From Polytrichum commune (lineage: Eukaryota > Streptophyta > Polytrichopsida > Polytrichales > Polytrichaceae), in assembly GCA_950295325.1 (NCBI GenBank), contig OX485803.1:17796001-17856000 (forward strand): 60,000 nucleotides of DNA, in the 5' to 3' direction. Position numbers and translations under genes: made by a program. The notes beneath the pieces were generated by a model. The model was not told where the DNA came from. It worked only from the letters and a program-made list of their open reading frames with translations, and did not search any database. Positions 1 to 10,834 of this stretch are shown one piece after another; position 1 is the stretch's first letter; each line of letters opens with the position of its first letter.

Positions 1-560
1 ATTCAACGAAAACATAACCATTCAACTGCGTGAATCCATAACCATTCGATGATAACTGCTTGCATCAGAATCCATTCAATGTGAACTCGTTGAATCCATA
101 ACCATTCAATCTGCAACCTGTAACCAGACCCTAAACCTGCAACCTGCATTCAACCTACATTATGTCCGAAATTCAACCTGCAACCTGCATTCTGTCCGAA
201 ATTCAACCTGCCCTCAACATTCTGTCCGAAATTCTCAATTATGCCTGCATCCTGTCCGAAATTCAACCTGCAACCTGCATTCATCCTAAAAATTTATCTG
301 CAACCTGCATTCAACCTAATTCAACCCGAAATCCAACCTGCAACCAGAAAAACATTCAACCTGCGATAATTCAACCCGAAATCATGCAACCAGAATTCAT
401 TCAACCCTAATCCCGAAATCATTCAACCATTCACCGCGATCATTCAACCACAAATCATTCAACCATTCAACCTCAAAGCATTCATTCAATCATTCAACCT
501 CAAAGCAATCAACCTGAATACATATTCGACTCAATCCTGATACTGAACCTCAAATTTTAT
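1..560. repeat. Degenerate ATTCAACC-rich tandem repeat with a 30-bp minisatellite core
   Basis: The stretch is built from short units such as ATTCAACC and AACCTGCATT. From about 163 to 345 a 30-bp periodicity is clear: the marker TGTCCGAAATTCAACC starts near 163, 193, 223 and 253. Because 30 is a multiple of three, frame +3 stays open over 162-410 and reads as a ten-residue repeat (LSEIQPATCI-like). No domain or start context supports a real protein, so this is treated as a minisatellite. It lies just beyond the 3' end of the Harbinger-like protein at 567-1833 and may be internal to that element, whose left end is not in the window. Confidence 0.8.
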
Positions 561-566
561 TACAAA

Positions 567-1833
567 TCAATGGGAGCTGCCATGGAAATTGTCCAGGCTG
601 GGGCTCCTCGGAGCATAACCAGAATCACACCCATCTCTCGAACCTAACCCCACGCCCAAGCCTACGTTCGATCCCCACACGTTCTGGAAATTCGGAGGAA
701 AAAAGGGAAACGGGATGGGAGGACGGTGAAGGCCGAGGCTGTGCACTCCCGCATCCCTGAATTCCTCAACCCTGTCTACAGGTCCGCCGCAGAAATCCGG
801 AGGAAACGTGCCAACCTCGGAGGAATGTCTTGCACTCGCACTCGCAGTAGGACTGTGGAGTGCTTCCACATGCGGCACTGCTCCCACATGCGGCACCGCA
901 GGTTGCTGTGCATGTGGCTCAACCACAGTAGGATTGGTGCACTCGAAATCTGCCTTGGACGCCTGAATTCGCCGCTTAACCTTCGTCAATTCCTCCTCGC
1001 GCCGCAATTGAATGTACTCTCTGGCCATGTCGCTCATGGCTGATTCATCGGGAATTGAGAATAGTTGGAGTGCGGCTTGATCCCGCATGACCGCAACCTT
1101 TTCGGCATTGGCAGCTGCCATCTCTGCAGTCGCTCTCGCCTGTGCACGCATTGTACTCTCCTTCACCCGCACCCTGTTGAGTTCTTCCTTGGCTGCTTTG
1201 TTGCATGTGGGACGCTGCGGCCGCCGAGAGGCTGGAGGTGCATCAACTTCGACGCACTCCTCTCCGTCGTCATCGTGGCAGGTTGGCTCCTCTGCTCCCT
1301 CCGAACTCAAGCGCCTCTTCTTCAGCGGCTGCGGCGGTGGAGTCTTCATCGCCTGTCGCACTCGCACCTCGACAGCCGAATCGAACCACCGCGGGATGTC
1401 CTTCAGGATTGTCCAGCAATGGATGTAGAAGAAGCCCTGTTGCTTAGGGTGCTTGACACGATAGAGCTCCAGCGCTCGTTGCAGAACGTCCTCTAGCGAT
1501 GTGCCACTCTCCAACAAATTTCGCAACATCGTGTTTTATCGCCCCCCATTTGGTTTCCAAACTCCTCGCTGACCTATCCTCCCTCCCCTGCGGCTTGTGC
1601 TCTTGGTAGTGTTGCGCAATCCGATCCCAAAACGCCCCCGCACGTTGTCCGTTGCCTGCGATCGGGTCCTGCGACACATGAAGAAATGACCGACATACTT
1701 GCCGCTCCTCCTCCGAAGCGAAGTTCTTCCCCTTTTTCGCCTTGGATGCCATGGTCGTCGCCATCGTGGCAGGTTGACTCTTCGAAGGGACCTTGGTAGC
1801 GGGCGCAAGCGAGAGCGCGTACTTGCCGGCCAC
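567..1833 (-). pseudogene. Myb/SANT-like protein with NAM-associated C-terminal region (PIF/Harbinger ORF1-type), frameshifted
   Basis: Two minus-strand frames make one broken protein. The upstream frame (1833 down to about 1510; first ATG at 1764) carries a Myb/SANT-like trihelix: basic AKKGKNF, then CRSFLHVSQDP, FWDRI, RSARSLETKW and KHDVAKFVG. The downstream frame (from about 1512 to 567) continues with ESGTSLEDVLQRALELY and KHPKQQGFFYIHCW, then a basic patch. After that comes the Ala/Glu-rich helix and the DMAREYIQLRREEELTKVK segment typical of NAM-associated C-terminal domains. The join at about 1507-1520 changes frame, and several residues usual at this point in the family are missing, so a small deletion is likely. 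Proteins of this type are common in plants. Many are the DNA-binding ORF1 partner of PIF/Harbinger transposase, and the TAA-flanked terminus at 1970 supports that here. No DDE transposase is visible. Confidence 0.75.
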
Positions 1834-1849
1834 AGGAGCTTCTTTGGCG

Positions 1850-1973
1850 GGGCCAGGTCCTTTACTAGCGGTGCTGTGTATGCGTTGGACCCCGGCAGGA
1901 GCCGTTGGGAGGCGCGCCGCAGGAGGCCCAACGGTCTTGCGGCCTGTTATGCGTTGGACTGGAGATGCTCTTA
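1850..1973 (-). mobile_element. Terminal region of a PIF/Harbinger-like element
   Basis: Reading the minus strand from 1970, the sequence begins GAGCATCTCCAGTCCAACGC. The flanking TTA at 1971-1973 is the target trinucleotide of Harbinger elements, and GAGCATCTCCA is a terminus often seen in plant Harbinger/Tourist-type elements. Subterminal structure is visible: the 12-mer TATGCGTTGGAC occurs at 1879-1890 and again at 1949-1960, and CCGTTGGG (1902-1909) pairs with CCCAACGG (1927-1934). The broken Myb/NAM protein begins about 140-200 bp inside this end. The opposite terminus was not found and is probably outside the window. Confidence 0.6.
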
Positions 1974-1999
1974 CCTACCTCATGGAGGTTGCTTGGGAA

Positions 2000-4900
2000 T
2001 GTTGAGAGTTTGAGCTCTTGTTGTGTGGATCCAAAGTCAATGGGTTGCCACGTAATCTTCAATGGTTTGTCATAAGAACTCTTTTATTTAACCCCTCACT
2101 TCCCAAGCAACCCATTTTTAGTTGATGAACAATTTATGCCCTACATCAACCCACCTCGTTCATCCTCAATTGGAAACACTCTAAACATCTAGCCAACATG
2201 GATATCTACCCATAGACACATAAATTGTGCAAATTGGAGATGATTAGAAGGTGAAAATTAATGTCAAAGTGGGGAGTGATAGTGTTTTTGTTGCGTTGGA
2301 AGCTCCTGTGAGGGCATTGACTCCAATTGATGGATGCCACTCCAATACAAATTTTGCATGGACATCAATGATGTTAATTGTGGCAAAAGTAAAATATATC
2401 TTGATATTTAAGTAAAATAATGGCCTTTGTGCTTACATTGACCATTCCACTTCACATTTGGACACTATTTGACTTTTAAAGGGACTCTTTGCATATATGT
2501 GGGTAGAAATATGGGACAATTTACATACTCGAAATGCATTGTGGCTTTGTATGAACATCTAGTGCTTGAACGAATGTGGTTTGCACATTTGCGGCATGAG
2601 AATTTGTGGAGGTGCTCAACTTTTAAGTTCTTCCCATCTAGTTGGTCACACAAGAAATTTGTTGAAGTTCTAGGTGAATTTGATTTGTTAAAGGTCTTTT
2701 TGGGGGCATAAAACATGACATTTTCTTGTGCATCCCTTCCTTCACTTGTTATGATCTAAAATTCCAAAGGTTTATTCATGCTCAACTTTTCCCTCAAAGT
2801 AGCTCATCTCCCATGTTTTAGGATCCTACATATAAATCCCATTTTGACCTAAAAACTTGTTCATGAAAATTCCACAATGGACATTGGCCAAAATGCACTC
2901 AAAACAACCCTTTCATAGGCTTGGAAAGTTAAAGGTTAATGCAGAGGGCGTTTCCATCCCTTCCCAAAAGTGCACCTTATGGTTCCTCCTAATCCCGTAA
3001 TCAAAGCACACCTTAAACCATCCAAATGTGTGCGGTGTAATGTGTGGGCGGATTTCGTCGAAAAACGGGTAATTTGGGTAGATTGCGGGGTTGGTTTTCA
3101 TCAAGTGATGGGACGTAGCTATGGGTGGGTTGTATATATGTGTTAATCTAAATCTTGCATGTAAAGTTATAAGAGGCTCGACTATTATTATGGGTGGAGT
3201 GTTGGTTTTAACATAGAAATGATTTGGAAGGAAGTAGGGTTGGTTTTGGACCCAAACAAAAGGGAATTTTGGCCACTTGTTGAGAAGAGTTTAGGAGTTG
3301 TTTGCAATGGGAAAATGTGGGTGTATGGAAGCATTAAGTAGATAGGGATGAGTGGCTTCAAAAAATTGTAATATATACATATGATGCGCATTTTGTTTTA
3401 TTTTTGTTGCCACCCCATCAAACCCAATCATGCATGTTGCGAGTTCATTTGGAGTCCAAAACATAGAGTACTTAAAGTAAAGGTTTGGTTCAAGCACCTC
3501 TACCCTAGGTGGTATTAGTTCCACCTGAATATTTACTTTGAATACACCAACTTTACACTTGCTCAAATTATTGAGACCTTGACAATTGGTTTAAGCTCCA
3601 ATAGAGTTATTCGTGAAGTAAAGCAAATGAAACCATGGGTTTAATCCCAAACCTCAAGTTTATGAGAATTTACACCAAGTCATCCAAGTTTTCTTAATAC
3701 TTACAATATCATACATAAAGAGCGGTGTCAAGCTATTAAAATTCTCAATGTTTTTAGCTTGTCTTATTAGGATGGGTGAACCAAGCTAGCCTTGCATAGG
3801 TGGAAGTGGGATCAGGATAGCGGGTCCCACGAGCATACCCTATTTTAGATCCTAAAATTCCCTCAAAGTTTGAGAGGTGCAAAGAGAAGATTTCAAAATT
3901 TGCACCCAACTTTCAAAATAGGCTCCGATACACAATGAGCTAACGAGCTCTCAATAGAAAAAACTCTCAAAGAAGGATCGAACCCACAGTTGTGTCTCTC
4001 TTTGAGGGACTTTACGGATAACCCTAATATACATCTTAAGCTGGGGATGAAAGCTTGTGAACTCCAAATATCAAGCTCGCGAATATTGCACGTTCGAGGC
4101 TTGAGCTCTACTGTAAAGGGGAGCCTAAAAATATGATACAACATGCTTGACATGCACTCGAAACAACTATTTCTTTCTTTCTTTGGCACAAATTGAAAAT
4201 TCAATTGCAAGAATAAAACCAAAATACAACAACTTCAGGAGAATTAACGCAAACCGAGGGGAAATCGAAAAACAATACCCATATGGGACCTAATTAACCT
4301 TCCATGTGACCATTGAGTTACTCCGAATCACAATAAGACATGCGCTATACACAATGTCAAACAATAACTTATGTAGAGATGTAGTTTTGGTGGAATTGAA
4401 ATATTTGGGCATATTCAACCTATAATAATACACATAGGCCCCGAACAGATAACAAGAAGATGGCAGAATTGTTGTTGCGAAGTATCACAAGTACAATAAT
4501 AAGTTAGTGCATGTGGAGCATCCTTGTTCTTATTTTTGAATCAAAGCACATTTCGGGGTAGTACACTAAAGAAAAGAAAAGAAAAAATAACGCCCGTACC
4601 ATGTACCGGCATGAATGTGAGCCCGTTAACCCGATACTGATCATGTTACCCATGATGCAGTATGGGGCGTTATGCCTCTTTGGGAGGTGGGCTCCGGTGG
4701 TGTAATTTTAGTCAGCTTCCCTTTAGGGAGGGGGGGGGGGCAGGGGTTTGTTTATTATCAAGGGTAGTACACTAAATATTGTATTTAAGATCACTTCCTA
4801 TTTTGAATTACATATTAGGGTCCATGTCAAAGAAATATGAGGTCCAAAAGATCCCATATTGGATTGTACTTTCGGACTCAACATTGGATCCAAGCTTGAA

Positions 4901-5890
4901 GATTGGTTTCTCAAACGAAGAGGAGTATTTTCTTGGGTGAGGACTGGTGGTGGTATTTGGTGGAAAGCTAGTCTATATTAAGATTATATGTAAAGTAAAG
5001 CAAATGAAACTATGGGTATAGTCCCAAACCATGAGTTTTTGAGAATAAACACAAATTCACCCAAGTTTTCTTAGTGTTTAAATAACCATCACAAAGAGCG
5101 GTGTTGGGCTATTAAAAACTATCTTTCTAGCTTGTCCTATTAGGTTGGGTAGTCACAAGCTAGCCTTACATAGGCCGATTTATGATTGAGGACAATGGGT
5201 CCCATGAGCATATCCTATTTTAGATCCTTAAATACTTACAAAGTTTTTTGAGATGGCAAGAGGAGGTCCCAAAAGTTTCACCCGATTTTCTAAATAGGCT
5301 CCGATACACGACTAGCAAACGAGCTCTTAACCCTTAACTTTCCAAGGCTTTTGAATGGGTTTTTTTAAGTGCATTTCACTCAATGTTGTTTGTGGAACTT
5401 TCATGGACAACTTTTGAGGTTAAAGTGGGATATATCCGTAGGAACTTGAAACATGGGAGACGAGCTACTTTGTAAGGTGGAAATGGGGTATGAAATATTG
5501 TTTGGATTTTAAAATTATAGCATGTAAAGGAAGGGTTGCACATGAAATGTCATGTTTTACCCCAATAGAGAATGTTTCACTAGTGAAACTCCTAGAAAAT
5601 GAGTGGAATGCTTGTGTGTTCCACTAGATGGAAACAACCCATAAGTTAAGCACCTCCACAAATTCTCAAGCTAAAATGTGCAAACCGCAACGAACTAGCC
5701 ACCTATAACGTACCTCGTTAAACCGTTCATAAACAATAAACAAACATTTATTGACAAAAGGCTCACCTCCCAATCTGGGGACACACAAAAAACGTAACAT
5801 GTGTTTGCCTTCCCCCGAGCCCTATCTATATATAGTATCCATAAGATACTTTTAGAAGTCTCAAGTCTTTCTATACATAGATTGAAGTCT
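2000..5890. repeat. Mosaic of rearranged copies of an unnamed dispersed repeat
   Basis: No gene is seen. By-eye comparison shows three block relationships. Block A (2085-2480) recurs inverted at 7850-8235, and its continuation (2575-2940) recurs inverted at 5335-5690. Block B (3606-3952) recurs in direct orientation at 4986-5325. The short block C after B (3953-4030) recurs at 8236-8310, next to the inverted A copy. Copies have diverged by roughly a quarter to a third. The order and orientation of the blocks differ between copies, so this is not a simple tandem or LTR pair. Box-B-like sequence (GGTTCGATCC on the minus strand near 3974) occurs in block C, but no A box was found. Confidence 0.65.
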
Positions 5891-5897
5891 CCTTATC

Positions 5898-7148
5898 TAG
5901 TGTTCTCCCTCTTTAGTATGACACCTTTGGGAAACGCAAAAAATGTCGTATTATCGAGGTGTCGTCTTCTCGTTAATATGACAAATGGCCTAAAATTGTC
6001 GTACTATCGAGGGAATACAAAAACATAAGAAATATGAGATTCAAACCATATACATTGAGTTTAGGGTTTAGGAAGTGTATGAAATAATAACTTATAACTC
6101 CAAACAAATACAAAAATTCTCAAGAACTCTTGAAATAAGAGTTCAAAGATCTCTGGTGTTGCCTACCTAAGTTAGCAACTGTCATCTTCTCTAAATTCCC
6201 TACTAGCTTTTGAAAACTAATAATTTCATTAGCACCAAATGTAAAGAGTTGTCTAATAAGAAATTAGACAACAATGATGCATGATGTTTAGCATCACTAA
6301 GCTTTACTGTAGGTGGAGCAACATCATCCACATCTACTGAATGCAAATCAACATTAAGATCAAAGCCTTGTGCATGATTGACTCCCAAAGCGGCATCCAC
6401 CAACTCATCAGTTGTCAATTCTAGCTCAGTAATCTCTTCCCCTTCCATATGAATATAAGTCTCGATAGACATCTCATCATCACCCAATCGCAATTTTGAA
6501 ATTAGAGCACCAAGTTCATCTGATTCTTCTCGCATTCTATTCTTCTCCCTTTCATCAACTAAGGTAAAATCGGCATTCCATGTTGCAGGTAATATACGCG
6601 CCATCCTCCAACAATTCCTGACTATTTGTGCATCCAACTCACTCCATACTTCATAACTCCACATGATAGCTTGTCTGATATTGGGCACCACCTTCCTTAA
6701 GTCCTTCAATGTAGCATCATCATATTGTGACAAAACCCACTGCAAAAGTTTCTTCTTGTATTGAATTTTGAAAGATGCTATTATACCTTGATCCAAAGGT
6801 TGCACTACGCTTGTCACATTGGGGGGGAGGAATACCAAAGTCATGTTGCTCAAGTCCATTCTACACTTGTAACCCTAATTATCATTAAGTTCCCAATGAT
6901 AAGTGAAGTTCTCAAGTAGTTCCCAAGTGAAAATGGATGTATTCTAGATGTACATATCATGAATGAAAGGAATTTTAGCATTTATTCCCTCTTTAATATG
7001 ACAAAATGCACGCTCTAAGTGTTGTATTATCGAGTGTCATGGTCGTCTAAAAGAGGGAGTTTTGAACTAAGAAGTTTGGTCGCGCAAAAATGTGTCGTAA
7101 TATCGAGGGTGCCGTCTTAACGAGTGTCGTACTAACGAGGTTAGACTG
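5898..7148 (-). mobile_element. Shortened Tigger/pogo (Tc1/mariner superfamily) element
   Basis: The right end, read on the minus strand from 7148, starts CAGTCTAACCTCGTTAGTAC and is flanked by TA (7149-7150), the Tc1/mariner target. The left end (from 5898, TAGTGTTCTCCCTCTTTAGT) is a diverged inverted copy. Both run into GACAC and then subterminal motifs of the type TCGTATTATCGAGG, repeated several times at 5945-6015 and 7015-7135. The transposase relic at 6203-6859 lies between them on the minus strand, as expected. At about 1.25 kb, the element is too short to hold a full transposase gene. Confidence 0.7.
6203..6877 (-). pseudogene. Tigger/pogo-type DDE transposase, C-terminal fragment
   Basis: The frame reads MDLSNMTLVFLPPNVTSVVQ followed by PLDQGIIASFK, the strongly conserved segment of the DDE_1 domain in pogo/Tigger transposases. 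The aspartate in PLDQG is the third catalytic acid. Upstream the same frame has Asp-Asn immediately followed by a stop codon (minus strand, 6875-6877), where intact enzymes have the second catalytic Asp-Asn region. The N-terminal CENP-B-like DNA-binding half is absent. After the DDE segment come about 180 residues of the usual acidic C-terminal tail (ARILPATWN, EESDELGALI). The copy is inactive. Confidence 0.85.
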
Positions 7149-7315
7149 TATATGCGTATATCACTTTCACTTTGCTTTACATAGATAAGAGTTATCCAAC
7201 TGCTTGTCTCTCGACTTCCAATCCATCCACGCTTCTTAATCTTGGACATTCATCCTTGCGATTTATTTCCATTCTCAACAATACATTTCCAAATTAGTCC
7301 ATTATACCACCTTGC

Positions 7316-7795
7316 AATCATAACATTAAGTAGCAAGCCCGAATTGACCTTCTTAAAAGAGCATCAAACCGGCGCGTGCCGGTTTGATGCTCTTTCAAGA
7401 GCAAAAGTAACACTAAGTTTGAGTTTTACTTAGGCTGTTTTAGATCTATTTGGGTAGTTACTTTCAATGCTTAGTATTAATTATGTCGGTTTCTAGGACA
7501 AAACTAATGCCAAGTGGTGATAAAGGTTCTAATCTAGGCTAAATTACGATCTTAACAAATTTAAATAGCTATAAAGCAACGGGAAAGTTGGTTAGGTCAA
7601 AAAGGTAGTTGCACTTTTTGGAAAAGTCTCCCGACACCCGCATTGGAAACCTCTTCGATACCTTTTTGAAGCTTCTATATTTGATTAATTATCCATTCAT
7701 TCACCCTTGCTTTGCAAACTTTTCCCTTCTTGTTGAGGTAAATTTGCGGGTACTCAAAGGGTACCCTCTTAGCATTGCTACTTAATGTTATGATT
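7316..7795. mobile_element. MITE-like element with 21-bp perfect terminal inverted repeats
   Basis: A 21-bp sequence beginning AATCATAACATTAAGTAGCA at 7316-7336 is repeated exactly, inverted, at 7775-7795, enclosing 480 bp with no coding frame. Close to the left end is a separate perfect hairpin: an 18-bp arm (7356-7373, AAAGAGCATCAAACCGGC) and its complement (7378-7395) with a 4-nt loop. No clear target-site duplication was found, so the superfamily is not assigned. Confidence 0.55.
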
Positions 7796-8309
7796 AGGGT
7801 GTGTAAATTGTTCTATATTTCTAGCAACAAAATTGCAAAAAACTCCTTAAACTTCAAAGAGTCCAAAAGCTAAATAAAATGGTTGAGGTGAGCATGAAGG
7901 ACATATTTACAAGAACATCAAAGAAATTTCACTTCTCCCAAAATCAACACCAATGGTGTTTGGGCAAATTTTGCATTAGAATGGCAACCATTAGTGGGAG
8001 TGAACACACTTACCACAATACAACAAAAACATGACCACTTCCCATTTTAACATTTTTTTGCACATTCTAGTTGTCTCTAAATGGCACAGGATAGGTGTCT
8101 ATGGGTAGATATCCATGTTGGCTTGATGTTCATACTATTTTTGATTGTGGATGAATGAGGTAGGTGGTGTAATGTAGAGCTAGCAGAATATCATCCATCA
8201 ACCATAAAACGGTTGCTTGAGAAGTGAAGAATTAATAGAAAATTTTCAAAGAAAGATCAAAACCCACGGTTTTGTCTCTCTTTGAGGAACTTTATGAATA
8301 ACTCTATTA

Positions 8310-10553
8310 GCACCATTTCATTTAATCATACTCTTGCTGGCATCCTAATGCAAACTCCTCGAGTTTAGTTTTTCTTGGTCTTGGACCCTTGTGTGAACCC
8401 ACCATCAAGGGGCAATTTACACATGGACCATGAAGACAGGAGAAGATTTTAATTTATGGGGAAGAGAAGATGAAGACAAGAGAATGGTCAAACTTGATAT
8501 TTTCTCAAGACGACCTTTTTCGGGACATATGTTAAAAAAATCAGCACATTCACTTTTTGGTGCATGGTCATCATTCCTCTTGGTCCACATTCGGTTCACA
8601 CCCGGTGAGGAGCCCAAAGGCTTTGTAAATTGATTGTTTAAGAAGTCAGACCATGGAAAAAGGCCATCCTTCATGGTCCGACTTCATGGTCCATAGTATA
8701 AACCGGCCCAAAGTGCCCGATCCCCTTCCTTACAAGAGCTAACAACCTATCCTAGAAACACCCTACTCTTGGTGGGGACTAGGTAACAAATATTATAGCT
8801 GCCATGCATGCTCTCATGTTCATTCATCTTCCGAGTTGTGATGACGAAGCATACTCCGATCCTTGTCATCAAGTTGGGGGTAGGCCTCACGGATGCATGT
8901 GAAAGGCAAGGGAATGGCTAGGGATGAACACATCCATTGTGAAGGTGAAAACGTAGTGAACCATCTAGAAGTTTGTAAATCCATTTTCGTCCGGAAATAG
9001 AATCAGAGTTCTCAAATTAGTCTAATGCAGTTCAGCTGGAATGAACCAGCCCGCAATTTTGTAGGGGACTTTGATTTCACTAGAGCCCCTCTGTCTATGA
9101 TGGATGAGTTTGCATAGACATCGCAAAACCCATGCTAGAGGGGAATTACTGCATGCAGGCATGCCCCTTATTTATCCAACATTTTTTTTTTGAAATAGTA
9201 TGTGGCTTGAAGGTTACTTGTTCAGTTGGTTTGACGTGGTGTACCACTTCATGGACATGTTGACTGGTCTAATTGCACACATTTGAGGTGAATCGATCGC
9301 AAACTCATAGGGGACATATGAGAAATACATATCAAACTTTGAGTTTTATCATTTTTTACAGTAGATTGGTATTGGTTGAGCATCATCCACCAATTGTAGA
9401 GGCTCATATTGATTTGGTGTTTGTTCAATGCAATACCTACTATGGGTTGCTAGTGTTGGTTTGTTGTTGGTTCAATGCAAGGCCCACAATAATGTGCTTT
9501 GTGTTGGTTTAGTCTTGAAGCAATGCACATTGAATGAATGTAATGCCTAAAATGATTTAGTAGTATTGGTATCATGCCCAAATAACATCTATAGAAACAG
9601 TAAAGAAATTATTTATAACAACTTGTCATACTTTGGTCCAAATTGACGCTATTTTTTATATCCCCATGCAATATTCACTATTAAACAAGAAGTGAAGGAA
9701 CATCTATCATTGTGATAGTTTAGGTACACTGTTAGCTAGACCTTTAATACCTAGACCACTATTATTAGGTCTGGTGAAATGGGATTTGAACCAAGACCCA
9801 TGAATGCTACAAATTGTCCTTGACCTTTCACAACACATGCCATACATGTATGAAAAATCATCATCAAAGCACTTATTTGAAAATGGGTTATGGGGTTTGG
9901 GAGAAAATGATACTTAGAGTTGATAAGTTGTCGTCCATTGAAGCTTTAAGCTCTCAATAGTTTGAGCAAGTGTAAAGTAGCCATTCTTAAAAGAAGAAAG
10001 TAAGTCATAGGTAGACATACCTATATCCAACATCGTAATAATCCGGATGCCCGGATTTGAGTTCTATGTGGTTAGGTGTGGATCTAAGAATGAATGTCAA
10101 AAGGACATGTGTTTAAAAGAGGTTGGACTACATGCTCAAAACATGCCAACTACTCTAGGTTCAACAATCAACAAAAATTTTATTTTTTTCTTTATTTTTT
10201 TGGGGGGGGACAATATGATTGCCTAAAAATTGAGCACAAAAGCCATCTCTTTGATAATGAATAAGATATTCACACGAACTTCAAAAATTATGAGGCAAAT
10301 GTTCATGAGCACAATTTTGATTTGGTAATCATCTTGCACTACTTGGGTGTTTCAAGTCTTACAAAAAGTGGGTCCAAATTAGGCACATTTAGGGGTCCCA
10401 TAAAATAATAATTTAAATTCCCTTAGGCACGTGTACAAAATTCTCTTATTTTTGTGGGCTAAAAAAATTGTGTAGTACTCAAATCCATATTCATGGTGAG
10501 AATTAATGTGGGCCATGTTTGACCCACACCAAGTCTTCATGAAGCCTTAGCCC
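8310..10553. other. Gene-free stretch with decayed dispersed repeats
   Basis: No supported gene is seen. The piece near 9270-9320 (TTTGAGGTGAATCGATCGCA) recurs, diverged, near 20455-20490, 50060-50100, 50215-50250 and 50335-50360, often inverted. The segment 10055-10380 belongs to a six-copy dispersed family described at 50580-51550. Short homopolymers occur at 9181 and 10190-10208. Confidence 0.5.
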
Positions 10554-10834
10554 CACTAGAAAACTTTTCCCAAAAAAACAGTAGCCGAAATAAGCTACTT
10601 TGACAAGCCTCATCTGCAGTCATTAAACAACTACAATTTTTTGTTTTTTGTTTTGCAACTGAAATTTGAATTTTTTTGGATGTGTAATATACCATTGGAA
10701 AGTTATTTTCAAGACCTTTCCAATGGTATGTTACATGCCCCTAAAAATCTAAAATTTTGGTCGCTTAACTAAAAACAAATATGCAGTTGTTTAATGACTG
10801 CAGATCAGGCTGGTGGTATAGTTTTCTACTAGTG
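10554..10834. mobile_element. CACTA-like foldback MITE
   Basis: This 281-bp element is almost one long hairpin. The ends are CACTAG..AAAAC and GTTTTCTACTAGTG, matching the CACTA/En-Spm terminal signature. A 21-bp inner inverted repeat is perfect (10612-10632 ATCTGCAGTCATTAAACAAC plus T; complement at 10785-10805). Near the centre TACCATTGGAAAG (10690-10702) pairs with CTTTCCAATGGTA (10716-10728). The expected 3-bp target duplication is not evident, and no protein is encoded. Confidence 0.7.

Noticed and set aside
3957-4030. tRNA-derived SINE on the minus strand
   Set aside because: Only a B-box-like GGTTCGATCC is present; no A box at the expected distance and no tail or duplication.
2085-8235. 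One 6-kb transposon with 400-bp terminal inverted repeats
   Set aside because: The inverted blocks recur in other combinations nearby, and the enclosed Tigger/pogo element has its own short ends with a TA target, so the outer blocks look like separate repeat copies.
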